From NCBI RefSeq assembly GCF_047495875.1, contig NC_092497.1, positions 29,455,889 through 29,519,888 on the forward strand: a stretch of DNA of 64,000 bases. Direction: 5' to 3'. The position numbers were made by a program, and so were the translations under genes. Positions 44,875-56,400 of this stretch are shown piece after piece; position 1 is the first letter of the stretch, and each line of letters starts with the position of its first letter. Under the pieces are notes generated by a model. That model saw only the letters and a list, made by a program, of their open reading frames with translations. It was not told where the DNA came from and did no database searches. The DNA comes from Pithys albifrons albifrons (lineage: Eukaryota; Chordata; Aves; Passeriformes; Thamnophilidae).

Positions 44875-44875
44875 A
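44765..44875. repeat. Compound microsatellite (AAGT)n-(AAAT)n-(CTAA/CTTA)-(CTAT)n
   Basis: AAGT units run from 44765, then AAAT units to about 44801, then CTAA/CTTA variants to 44824, then about twelve perfect CTAT units to 44874. The long perfect CTAT tract is likely length-variable. Confidence 0.97.
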
Positions 44876-47800
44876 GGTGTCCTCAAGTGTTTAATAAGGT
44901 GTATGAGGTCCTTCAGAATCTGAGAGTCAAGAAATGCTAAACTCGAGAAGTGGGGCACCCAATCATCACAATATGTATTGAACACGGTAAAACGGTGAGG
45001 AAGGACTGTTACCGTGAAACAATAGCTGTGCATTTCCCTGATCACCTGGATTTCCTATGAGGAAGTGGGAAGAATAAGTTACTCCTTGTCGCAGAATGTT
45101 TCCCTTTTCTACAGCAGAGGGAGTCATTTTGCTTGTGCAGTACCAGCAGGTGCCAAGTTGCTGCAGGTCTGAGAGATTTGATATGAACATGATGCTATCT
45201 GTAGATACTTAGAGCTAAAACTGAGGCAATGAAGGTGCTCTAAGAGCTTATCTCTACAGTCAGTCTCAGTCTAGGAAGTGTAAAGTAGAAGGAGGTGAAA
45301 TACCTTAACCCTGTGAAGAAAGGGCAAGAATTGCTCTAGACGTGGAGTAAAAACTAAACCTGAACACTCAATTTAATAATTTTTGTTATTCATTGTCATC
45401 AGCCAACACAGGATTTTGATCTCTCAGGGATAACCTATACCTATGGTAGTATTCATATATTTTTCCTTTTGCTATTCATAGGGATGTTACTTTACCACCC
45501 TTGTTCGCTTTTCTGATGTTGAGCCACCATGTAGTGTTAATGCACAGGCTGTTAGTATTTTTCTAGATTATCTCCTAGCGTTTGCCAAAATTCAGATATA
45601 TGAGCAATGCCATAACATATGTTAGAATGCTGCTACATTATCTCACACCTCCTGTCCTCGTTGCAAACAGTAAAATCTTCTGTTTATCACTTTAAAGTAT
45701 AAGAATATGAGATTTCTATCAGCTAATGCCTTCCAGCTCTTTTTTCATTATACCTTATTTTTTCCCAACATCACAAGCAGTTTGGGACCACACACAGAGA
45801 GGAACAGACAGAAACATTCCCAGGTTGCCTATTCAGTGCTATTTTTGGTATCTTACTGTGAGGCAGGTTATACTGCTACCTCTATCTGTTTCATCCTTCA
45901 TTGTAATTTTTCAACTGTTTCGCCCATTTTCTGCCTCCTTTCTTTATCTGCCTTTGTTCGGTCCTCTCATGCGTGTGTTCTGCTTTAATGAAAAAATACT
46001 TACCTATTCCCGCTCCTATTTAGCAAATCTCCCATTGTTCCTTTCCCTGCTGTGGGCTTTTCTCAACCCTGCCTTGATAGTGAGAAGGATTGCAGCAGTT
46101 GCTGTTACCCATAAATTCAGACCATGGCAACAGCTGTGCAGTGTCAATACGAAGTTTTCAAAACATTCTTAACTTACCTTTTGCAGAAAGAAATCCATCG
46201 GTATTCATGAACAATACTAACTCAATATTTTCCATTGTAGCTAATTAAAATTACACTAACCATTGAACATTTAGCTTCCATTTTACTCCATGACTGTAAC
46301 TTTTCTTGCTTCCATGTATAAAAAATGTTTTAAAAGGACCTTTTGTTTCTGTTTTTGACAGTTTTCTTCTGACCTACTTGTTCATATCTTCCAGGCAGTT
46401 AATGTTCCATACACAGTAGATTAACAAGGCATTTTCCAGACTTAATTGGAATAATTATTTGTATACATGAAACCAGAGCCTGACGTGGCAGGATGCTTAT
46501 GGCAAGTGTAGTTCAAAGTTTATTGGGATGCTGATTGCTTTTGAAAATAACTGAATAAGATTTTCATAAATAACAGCTAATGATTGAGGATTACACTTGT
46601 ATAATTTTTCGTAGCTTAATCAGCAGGCTATATTAGAATTTTTTATGCTGGTAGTTCTGATTTTGTGCACATTGTAATTTTCCCTTTTGGTATAGAAAGT
46701 GCCTTTTGAAAATTACATTATGGAGATTTATAAGAATTAAACAAACAGGTTATAACACAAGACAGACTTTGTTTTTAGGTTTTTTTTTTTTTATCCCAGG
46801 TAGGTAATATCAGTATTTATAAAATATAATTTGAAACAAAGACAGTACTAAAAATGTAGATCTGACTAGATTCTGAAAATTACCAGGAAAACCATAAATG
46901 CTGGGAATGGCAGTGAATGATCAGTGAAATAATTAACGATGAGAGAAACCAGGAGCATTTAATTATATATTCATATGACAAAAAAACCTTTAAAAAACTA
47001 AGCTGACCATGTTCAGCCATGGGAAAAAGGCTTAGAAAACCATGATGGTTGATCATGGAATGTGCTATATTTCCATATTTCCATTCCAAGAAAATGAAGG
47101 AACCGGGAACCTCTGTTTGGACTAAGAGAGGTGAAGGATAGAAACCAACTGAAAATGAGGCATGTACATCATTAGAAATTGACCTCTGTGTCTGGAACAT
47201 TTACTGGACATAATAGAATTTTATGTGTGTCTCAGAGATGAGGGAGCAGAGCAAGTATACAGGAGATAATTAACTACATTGTTTTGCTTCACATCTGACA
47301 TGGGATAGGAATCTTCTCTTAGTAATTGTGGGTCAGCTGGCAGACATAGTTCGGAAAGCACAGGAGTTCAAAGTCTCAAGATTGCCTCTCCGTGAGTAAA
47401 CAAAGAACTGAATCAAATAAATACCTAACCATCTCTTTATTTACCCAGGGCTACAAAATGTCTGCTTCTCTCAAAGGACAGATATTGTGATGAAAACTGT
47501 TAGCCCTACCCCAGTATTTATCCCTGGTCCTTGCAGCATCCAAAGACTTTACAAGCATTTTGTTGTGTCCTGCAATAGGTTTGGACAGATACTTCTCTAG
47601 TCAATGGTGTGATAGAGAGCTTTGTATTCCAGCCAGTCCCAGCATAGGTGTTTAACCACTGTGTAGAAGCAGGTGGCAAATGGGTCATAAAAACATGTTC
47701 ACTGTGTTATAACAGATTAATTTAAGGGTAGCATCTTTATGCCTTTTAGGGTTCTTGTGGTCTACAGCATCCACATTCAAAGTCAGGAAAACTCAGTCTT

Positions 47801-48840
47801 GAAAGTAAGTTAGGAATTACTTTCTCTTTTTAAGACCAGAAGAAATATTTCTAAAGTAATAACTGAAGCCTAGCTTCTTGATTTTTAAAAAAAACTTCTG
47901 GTTTTTAAACAGTTTGTTCCCACAATGAACAAAGATGGGAAAACAAGGATCAAGTAGGCATTCAGTATAAATGCAGCCCATGAAAATACATCAGTCCTCT
48001 AAATCTAATACACACAGGGTTTTTTGTCTTACCACCACCACTTTCATAGATGTGCATGATTCAGCAGAAAATGAGAGGCAGACAGAGAAATACATAACTG
48101 AAAATTATAGCTACAGCACTGTCTGTTATATGCAAATTCACACTTAAAAATGGCTCATAGTTACAGTTATTTTTTACTTCTGAAGTATTTTTAAAATATT
48201 GCAAGGTTGTGCTTGAGTCTAATGTGTGATCAAGATCCAGCAGCATACTTAGAGGCAAATGCAGACAGTTACATGAACATTTTTAAAAGATCTCCATGGG
48301 AGATAAAAGATAAAGCTCTATAGTAAAATCTGTCCTCACATTTAATTGTGTTCTTCAGTTGTCGCAAATCCTTGCAGCCTCTTACCTTGTAGCAGAGTTT
48401 TGGGTGGATGAGTGGTTAATGTGTTCCTAAACCCTTATCTGAATGATTACCAAGTCATTAACTCATTGTGATATACGGAGTCCTACCCATGATGTGGGAC
48501 AGGCTAAAGTAATGTCCTTGTTGTCCTTCGTATTTTGTATAAACATGTGCCTTGCCTTCTACTGTATGCAGATGAATATATGGCATTAATACTTTGCAGC
48601 TCATAATTATGAGATCAGACATGATGGCAACTAATCTCTTTAGGGTAATTATTACTGGGTAGCTCATCTTCCCACCTTTGAGGAACAAAAGCTTTCAGGA
48701 TATATTTGGTAGTAAATGCTACCTATTGTTACAATATATTTTGTCAACATCAGACTGGTTTCTTAAAGCCTTGCATAAATGTGGTTTCACTGGAAAAGGA
48801 ATGGAATAGAAGCTGATGGGGGAGTTGGATGGAGTGGAAG

Positions 48841-48874
48841 TTGACCATATAATTAGTTTGACCATATAATTAGT
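48841..48874. repeat. 17-bp perfect tandem duplication
   Basis: The unit TTGACCATATAATTAGT occurs twice without a mismatch, back to back. Confidence 0.95.
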
Positions 48875-51800
48875 TTAAATTATTGTTTAAATAATATGTT
48901 TAAACATTAGCTCTTCAGCCATTTTATGTGTTATAAAATCCTTTACATTAAGTGATTAAAAGGTCCCACATCTTCCTCTACCTGTGTGAAATGTTTCTTT
49001 CTAATGCATTCTTGGTTATCTTTCTTTATTAGTTGTAAATTAATTTAGCTGTGACACTTCTAGCATTTCGACAGTAATCTTTGTTCTACCCCTGCATGCT
49101 CAGGACTGCCAAAGGATAAAATCAAAGGTGAACTTGCTCTTAATTATACTAACAGATCATTCCTGATGTAGGAAGCAAATACAAGGCTATGCTGATTTTC
49201 TCTTTAGAAGAATTAATGGAAAACTGATCTTTTTATCACAAGAGTCACTCCTTAGAAATCCAGTAATAGCCATGGACTGAGTCTGCATCTGTGCTTGGCT
49301 GGCTCTGGCTTGGACCAGGAGTCACCAGGAATATCCCTTTAGAGGTCCAGAAAGCATGCACTGTAAAGCAATAAAATGGGATAAGAGACCTCTCTGAAGA
49401 CAGCTGTTCACAGCCTTTGGTTCTAACATCCTGCTGCAGTGTGTGACACTCATTCTTGCACTCAGAGCTGTGGTAGCTTTCACAGCATTGCCTAAAGCTT
49501 TAGATCATTCAGGTTTAATTTTTTTATCTTTATATTGAGGCCATTCACTTTTGGAGGAGGAAAGACAACATATCATTTTTCAGTATAAGTTTTTTGCCCA
49601 AACATATGTATCATGTATTCCTCCTGTTTTCACAATGGCAAGTGTCCTTACCAAGCTTCACCCCAGGAATAAGCGTCTTCAAAAGCTTTCTTTGTCTGAA
49701 CTGCTGAGATGCACAGGTGTTATTAGTGGGCCTGATGAATGTCAGGTTCCAGTATATAAGTCCATTTATCAAGGGAAAAAAGAAGCACTTTATTTTTCTA
49801 ACCTTGTAAATTATTGACATGTTATCTTCAAAATGCTACAGGAGTCTGACAAAGTTTAGCTCTGTATAACACAATAGGTGTCCCTTTTCAAAACTACTGG
49901 CAAAATAGTTAATACAGTTTTCCAAAACTGGAAGCATTTTTTAAAGGAAAACCAAATTAATGCAAGCATTTATTTTTCAGTAGTTTGTTGCCCTCTTAGT
50001 TCATAGTGATATATGGGTTGCTCACTTGCAGCTTCATCAGTTTGTGAAGTCCAGCAGTGTTTGTGATGATTACAATGTGCTATATATTGTAAACAGAAAT
50101 TTGAAGAAAAGGAATTTTTAGTATAAAGAATCTACTTTGTCTTTAGTGCCAGCAGACTTCTTTCCTGCATGAGCTTTCTACTGAATATTGTATCATATTA
50201 CCCTTTGAAAATATTTAAAGTTATTGAGGGTTGTTGATTGGGATATATACATAACAGATGACTCCAACTTTGGAGGTCATCTCTTGCCATCAGTGATGAA
50301 AATGTAAGCATTGTAGCTGGTTTATTTCATAACCCTCCATAATTTAATTTTTAATTGCCCAGAAGAAGTTGTGCTGGTGATGTCCTAACATGCAGTGAAT
50401 TATCTTGTATGCTAAATAATCCTGGGTTGCTTAACAAACCTGAAATATCACAGAACCATAGGCAAACACTGAGAGAAAACCAAACTATAGAAAATACATG
50501 CTTTGTAAGACTTCATTTGGTACCATCCTAATTCTGAGCTGCAATACAGGTAAGGAATTGAAAAATTTGTAGCTTTCAACCATATTGTGATTTCAAAACA
50601 TGAGATGAATTTATTACATTTTTAAGGGAAGAAAAGAGCAATTTTTATATGGTATTGAAGTTCTGTAAAGTAAAATGGGTAGAGTGCTTGTAATTTAATT
50701 TATTACATTTCTAGTCTGAAGAAAAATGGTGTTGGGATGTTAACTCAGACTTGTCATTCTGCTTTCTAATATTCTTTCATGACCACTTGTCAAGACTTTC
50801 AACTAACCATTGTACATTATTTTCTTCAAATGAAAGAAACAAATTAGTGAGGTTAAGAACATGTCCTTGTTTGATAATTGCCAACTAATATGCTTTAAAT
50901 AGTCTAGAAAATTATGAGCTGTCATTTACTCTCTAATTAAGTGGGTTTTCTTAAGATAGAATAAGATAGATGGATTAATTGTGGTATATGTACTAAGTTA
51001 TTTGCTAGGTGATATATGAACAATTGAATTTTTAACAAGGCTAGTGCTTTGTATCTAAGATTTGTATCTAGTAACATCCTATGACAGACAGTACTGTTCA
51101 GGAATATCAAGTGTCATTGATAAATTAGAAAGATGTATTGCTCATCTCAGACTGCAGGTTTTCTTTCCTTTACCTGTGCGAGCAAGACTTACCTGCACGT
51201 CAGATGGACACCCAGAGACTAAAGTGTTTTCCTTAAAGCCTGCTTTTAGCCTCTGTCCAACTGTGTGGTTGGTTCAATAGCATGATTGCTCTTTATTTGT
51301 CACAACCAATCAGACTCTCAGATGAACAGGATTTTAAAACTAATTCTTTTTTTAGCAAGCCCAGAATTCTGTTAAGAATCAATAAATAAAATGTTAAAAA
51401 ATAAAAAAAGCATGTCCTCTGTATTCACAGTTCCTTTCCTCAGGATACTGAGGTTTCTTTCTCTCTAAGCCCAAAGAAGGAACCTGATGTTTGTTTATTT
51501 TGGAGGTTTGGAAGTGGGTGTTTTGGATTTGTTTTGTGCTTTGGCAAATTTTCTTGTGTTGCTATAGGTCATCAGTGTAGCACTTAGTGATTCTCAATTC
51601 ACTTTGCTAGTGGGAAGCTTGTTCTCCTGTGTGATAAGGTTCTCATAACTTTTGGCCTTGTCTTTATTTTTTATTCATATTTTCACACTTCTGTATAATA
51701 CTATGAAAGTTTTAACTCCATGATGTATTATCATTGGCGCATTTTTCTTTCTCTGATTTTGCTGGTGTTTGTTTTAAGAACAAATCTGTTAATGAAAGTT

Positions 51801-51984
51801 CCTTCTGTCATGTAGTTTTTTGGTCCAATGCTTAGTAGCATTTGAGGTCACTTAAGGAGAACGATGAACCAAGAGTGACTTTGACCCAAATACAGCTGCT
51901 GAATAGGTGTGTGTCAGGGTAGAAATTAACTGGTCATTAATAGACAGGTCACAGAACAGAATAAAAGAATAACTAGGGTGAGAG

Positions 51985-52035
51985 AACCTCTAGAGATCGT
52001 TTAGTCCAACTCCTAGTTCAAAGCTGCCCATTCAA
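51985..52035 (-). mobile_element. Probable CR1 3'-tail remnant, antisense
   Basis: AGAGATCGTTTAGTCCAACT followed by CCTAGTTC reads as the reverse complement of a CR1 3' end (compare the copy at 62905 on). Short and diverged, so tentative. Confidence 0.55.
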
Positions 52036-52966
52036 ATGAGAAAGTATAGAGAGAGCTGTGTAGTTTATATTTCATTCTGATCAAACAAGTATATGCTAGG
52101 AAGTGACTTGTTTCTTGCAATTCTAGTGTTTCTGGGTGGATTTGAAATTCAAAACAGGATTTGGAGAGTTTGTTCTTGATATAACTCAGATTGTCTCAAA
52201 TTATAAGTCAAAAGACTCCAATAGCAATGCACCATAATTAAGCAATAGTCTAAATCCTCTAAATAGTCTGCGTAATTCCAATTAGTATTTATTTTTCAAA
52301 ATGCTACATTTAGTAATTACATTTGGAGGTGTGAATTAAGATAATCTTGATTGTTTAGCTCTGCAGATCATATTGTCATCTGCAGAATTTTAGAAAACAC
52401 ATTTTTATCGTTGATTTCAGTGGTTCAAAAGAAGGTATTTTTTGTATATTCTGTTATATTGTTCTGGGTGATATCTTCATCACTTTGGTTTCAGAGATAA
52501 ATGCTTTTAACTTAAGAGTTTTGTAGAATATAGCAACTTAAATTTACCAGATACATTAAGTTTTTAATAAAATTTTCTGAGCTGTGTTCAAGCAATTCAA
52601 GTGAAACAACCAAACCAGAATTTCTCTCAGACTATAACAAGCTACCCAGATTAACTTTGTGTGTGTATGTGTATCTGAGACACACACTGTCACCATTTGC
52701 TGCTGAAGACAAATGCTGAAATGTTGTGCTAGAGGTTCTTCTTGTGAAACAGGTTTAACCAAAGAAAAGACTACTGCATATCTGTCACAGAACCCTTTAG
52801 AAGTCTAATCTCCACCTCATTTTCTAAGCTGTTTCTCTATCACGTGGCCTCTGTTGATAGCCCACTTGTTCATCATATACTTAACTTTGATTTAGAATCC
52901 TCTTGTCCATTAAAATAAAAGGAAAAATTAAAAGCAAACAAGTGAAAAGAAATGATCCTATGCTTT

Positions 52967-52979
52967 ATACATAGTGTTG
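52967..52979. repeat. Target-site duplication, left copy
   Basis: ATACATAGTGTTG, identical to 53333-53345, directly before the tRNA-like insertion. Confidence 0.85.
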
Positions 52980-52984
52980 GGGGT

Positions 52985-53057
52985 GGTCCCCGTGGTGTAA
53001 AGGAGAGCACTCTGGACTCTGAATCCCAAGGTCCTGAGTTCGAGTCACAGTGGGACC
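52985..53057 (+). other. tRNA-Gln(CTG)-derived head of the SINE (not a functional tRNA)
   Basis: Seventy-three bases with the shape of tRNA-Gln: six perfect acceptor pairs (GGTCCC/GGGACC), an A box TGGTGTAAAGGAG, the anticodon loop CTCTGAA in GGACTCTGAATCC, and a B box AGTTCGAGTCA. The seventh acceptor pair, two pairs of the anticodon stem and one T-stem pair are broken, no CCA or terminator T run follows, and it lies inside a flanked insertion. So it is a SINE promoter head, not a gene. Confidence 0.85.
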
Positions 53058-53152
53058 GTCCCCTGGCAGTAAATGCCTCCCTTCCATCCCCCCCCTGTCA
53101 GATCTTGGATGCTCAGCAAGGTCAGCCCTGGTTAGTACCGGGTGCTGTGACA
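53058..53152 (+). other. 5S rRNA-like segment of the SINE, internally deleted
   Basis: CAGATCTTGGATGCTCAGCA, AGGTCAGCCCTGGTTAGTAC and CCGGGTGCTGT align with the middle and the 3' end of vertebrate 5S rRNA (GATCTCGGAAGCTAAGCAGG, GGCCTGGTTAGTAC, CCGGGTGCTGT). About 26 bases of 5S between the two TAC triplets are missing. The part 53094-53152 is clear; extension back to 53058 rests only on weak similarity and on the length adding up to about 121. Confidence 0.75.
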
Positions 53153-53332
53153 GTCCCGAGGACTTCACTGTCACTGTCCAAGCTCGCTCGGCCGTGGCAG
53201 ATGGACCTTAGGACTTAAACGGTGGGGCCAGTTCTGCGAACGCTGAGCCTCACCTAAAAATCCACAGCGCAGGCTGGAAGGGCATATGGGGAGAGCCCTG
53301 CCCAAATCAGTGTTCACAAAGTCTGGCCATAC

Positions 53333-53345
53333 ATACATAGTGTTG
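53333..53345. repeat. Target-site duplication, right copy
   Basis: ATACATAGTGTTG, identical to 52967-52979. Confidence 0.85.
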
Positions 53346-56282
53346 AAGTTAGTAATATGATGAAGAATAACACCAGAAAAGATTTCTGGTAAATCCAACA
53401 GTGTACAGGAGTACTGAAACTTCTGGCTGAATTGGCCACTCCACATGGGAAGTTGGCTCCAAGCAGTTTTGTGAGAATCTGGGCAAAGGAAGCAATCCAG
53501 CCTGTCAGTCACTCAGTCCTGTTTGATTTACATTGACCGCCAAATTACACTGGCTGTGTGTTTCTGAAGGCTGTAGGGTCCACCTTTCTATATACATCCT
53601 TTATCAATAATTACTCACAGGGACAGAAGTCAGCATTTTCTTATGCAAATCTTTGTTACAAACAACTGCAAAAATTTGTCAGCATTAATTAATAAAACAT
53701 GAATTGAGGACAAAATTCATTTCCCCATAAGTAAACAAATTTACACATTGATAAAGCCTACATCCTCCAAGAACTAGACTAATAAAATTGTACAGTAAAC
53801 TATGTTACCATAGACTTCCTGCCCTGTTTTTTAGGCATTTTTGTTCAGCAGAGGTGGAGCTGCATGAGAATATCTCAGAAATTTTACTTTTTTCACAGCT
53901 GTTCCAGTTTCAAAAAGGCTGTTTCTCCCCATGCTCCCTTCCTGTAGGGAGAAAGTCTTCATCACCATCAGAGCTGTTGAGTTGGACTCCTGCTTTGAAT
54001 TGCTTTGTGGTGGAGTCTCATCCCTCCTTCTTGTCTACAGTGAAATTATGTTTTCCACATTGAATTTAGCCTCTGTGAGTGAGTTTCTCCACTTTTGCTT
54101 TAGTGCTGTCTTTGTCCTGCTGGTATCAAAAAAAAGTAGAATTTAATCAGCGTTTGGAATGTTGAAGCATGCAAACAGAAATGAGCAGTAATCATAAAGT
54201 TGCGCAACAATAACAAATATTTCCTTTTTATTTTTATTATAAAGAATATGGATGGGGAAACAAAGATTTACTAAGCTTCTAAAGTTTTATAAGAAATACG
54301 TGATTTTGGGTTAGACATCTAAAGAGGGTTTAGCTATCTTAGATCAGGAATTTAAATCTTGTGTAATAAATTATGGTGTAAAACATCAGAACTCAAATCG
54401 CATATAATAAGAAACTTCTTCAGTAAAATCGTTAGTTACTGGACTAAATGAAAGTTACTATTTTGGATAACGGACTTGATATATTTCTTTTTCTTGGCTG
54501 TCAAGTTTTTTTATCATTAAGTCATAATTTAATTTCTTGAGAAATATCAGTGTAGAAATATTTCAAATTTAGAAGTTCTTTCAAAAGAAAGTGTTTCAAT
54601 TTCTTTCAAAAGTACATATATTTAGAAACAGAAAAGAAATTTCTCTTCCTAGACTGAACAAAACAAAAAAAAATTTGTTTTGATTGATTTGCTATTGGTC
54701 TATTTATCTAAGTGCATCATGGTGTCTCTACATTATGGCTTTGTCTAAAGAATTAGATGATGAATGCTAAATGTTATTAATTGATAGCAAACTATATGAA
54801 ACTGCGTATGAAAAACTATTTAAGTCATATATGAAAGTGATTATATGTAGCAAAACTCATTATAGATTTTGTCTTTGGGTTGATAGTTGCTGTGAAATTC
54901 CACAGAATGTCATCCTTCTTGAGACAGTTGACTAAGTTGTAGGCATTTCCAAGACTAGAAAAGCACACTATAATCACAGATAGACAAACATTGTTTGTTG
55001 GCTTTTTTTTCACAGAATAGAAATTAAATAGTTAGGCTGCAGTTCACGGCAAAGTTGCTCTCACTCATTATTTCTGGCTTATTTATGTTTAAAAAGTAAT
55101 AACAACTAAGAATAAGGCAGTATTTGGTAACTTGTATTGCCGGAAATGATGAGAGTACTAAATAGATTTTCTTTTTGTTAAGAGGTCCAATTACTCCATT
55201 ATTAATGATATTATTTAAGTACTCATTAAATGTGGCATTATTTAATGGGTTCATGTTAGTTGAAAACCTTCATTAAAGGATTACTGTGGGGAGTTTCATA
55301 ATCTTGTATTTTTCCATCCCTCCAGTGTTACATTTCCTACTGTCCCTATGAATTCAGGAGCTTTTTTATTTGGACAGTGAATGTGAGATCTCAGGCCCTT
55401 GATGAACTGGAAACAATTAAGCTTCATCAGTTTTCACTGTCCCCTTTAAAATTATTATGTGATGTTACAGTGATGTTTATTGGTTCTGTGGGCTTTCAAT
55501 ACAGGTGGCAATTTCTTGTCATGATAAGAGTGTCCCATCAAATAGTACTGAGTTTCACAATGCACAGGATACCATCTCAGTATGAGAAACAGGGCAGCCA
55601 GGAGCTTCTGCATTTAATTGTGAGTGCTGCTTCTATAGTGTGTAGTTCATACAGAAGGAAGCATCAACATACAGCTGGCATTGCTGCTATTCCTTTGATT
55701 TTTTACAACTGGTATTTTAATATCCTAGGATTGTAGAAAGAAAAAAATATATCATTCATATCTAACACTGTTTTCTGTTGTAATTTTTGGTAGTTGTAAT
55801 CATCCTGATTATACCTACAGTTAAATTGGTAAGGTTGATATTACTGAAATATTTTTGCCAAAACTTGGAAAATTTGTCCTCCTTTCATAAATTTTCAGAA
55901 CTAAGAATTATTTTAATCTGTCCCAAGTTTTATGTTTCCAAAGAGAGGGTTGGTTTCTATCTACAGTCAATGATACTTTCCCATTTACTGTGAATTACTC
56001 TTCAAGGAGGGTCATTTATTTCATCAGGACTGCTTAGGGATAAGTCTCTTGAGATGTGACAATCCAGTTCTAGAATTTGTTCAGAACTGGGATTATGATT
56101 GAAGTACACTGACACTGTATGGAATATGTATTAAGGATGTTTTGAGGATCTTCAGTACATTGTCATTCCTCAGGGATCATTGTGTCAATGAAAAATGAAG
56201 TATAAAAGCATAAAGTGTGTAAAATTTTCCATATTTTAAAAGTGTCTCTAAACTGTGCCAGATTAAAACCACCTCAATTTGT

Positions 56283-56400
56283 ATGCACATATACATATAC
56301 ACATACAAGGTCATGTGGAGAGAGAGATATATATGCATGTGTGCATATGCACACACACACACATGCACACACATACATATACATATATATATATATAAGT
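56283..56400. repeat. CA/TA compound microsatellite
   Basis: Alternating purine-pyrimidine blocks: TACATATACACATAC, a GAGAGAGA run, ATATATGCATGTGTGC, CACACACACACA and a run of ATATATATATAT. Confidence 0.95.

Larger units (their letters stand above)
40431..52966 (+). other. Intron 33, first part: no ADGRV1 exon found
   Basis: About 12.5 kb of AT-rich sequence with no exon matching the remembered TM2-TM7 of ADGRV1. Besides the listed microsatellites, a tandem duplication, a hairpin and a small CR1 tail, I see nothing recognisable. A 55-codon open frame at 40983-41147 is discussed as a finding. Confidence 0.7.
52980..53332 (+). mobile_element. SINE-like retroposon: tRNA-Gln head, 5S-like segment, unknown core, with TSD
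   Basis: A 353-bp GC-rich insertion in intron 33 bounded by a perfect 13-bp direct repeat. Order: five extra bases (52980-52984), a tRNA-Gln-like head (52985-53057), a 5S rRNA-like segment (about 53058-53152), a core shared with 35226-35346 (53155-53272), and a 3' end of about 60 bp ending CTGGCCATAC, where ATAC overlaps the target repeat. Internal Pol III promoter boxes are visible in the tRNA part. The long duplication points to a target-primed LINE partner other than CR1, which usually leaves short or no duplications. It does not end in the CR1 ATTCT repeat, unlike the CR1-tailed SINEs known from songbirds. No family name assigned. Confidence 0.82.

Noticed and set aside
45726..46172. Open frame of 148 codons, hydrophobic, considered as missing ADGRV1 transmembrane segments
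   Set aside because: It shares no motif with the remembered TM2-TM7, has no fitting splice pattern, and its hydrophobicity follows from T-rich DNA.
52985..53057. A functional tRNA-Gln gene
   Set aside because: Several stem pairs are broken, no terminator follows, and it sits inside an insertion with a target-site duplication, so it is a SINE head.
52952..53218. Open frame of 88 codons across the SINE
   Set aside because: It only crosses tRNA- and 5S-like sequence; no coding character.
52980..53332. AmnSINE1, the ancient 5S-tRNA SINE of amniotes
   Set aside because: The order is reversed (tRNA first), the target-site duplication is still perfect, and I see no Deu-type core.
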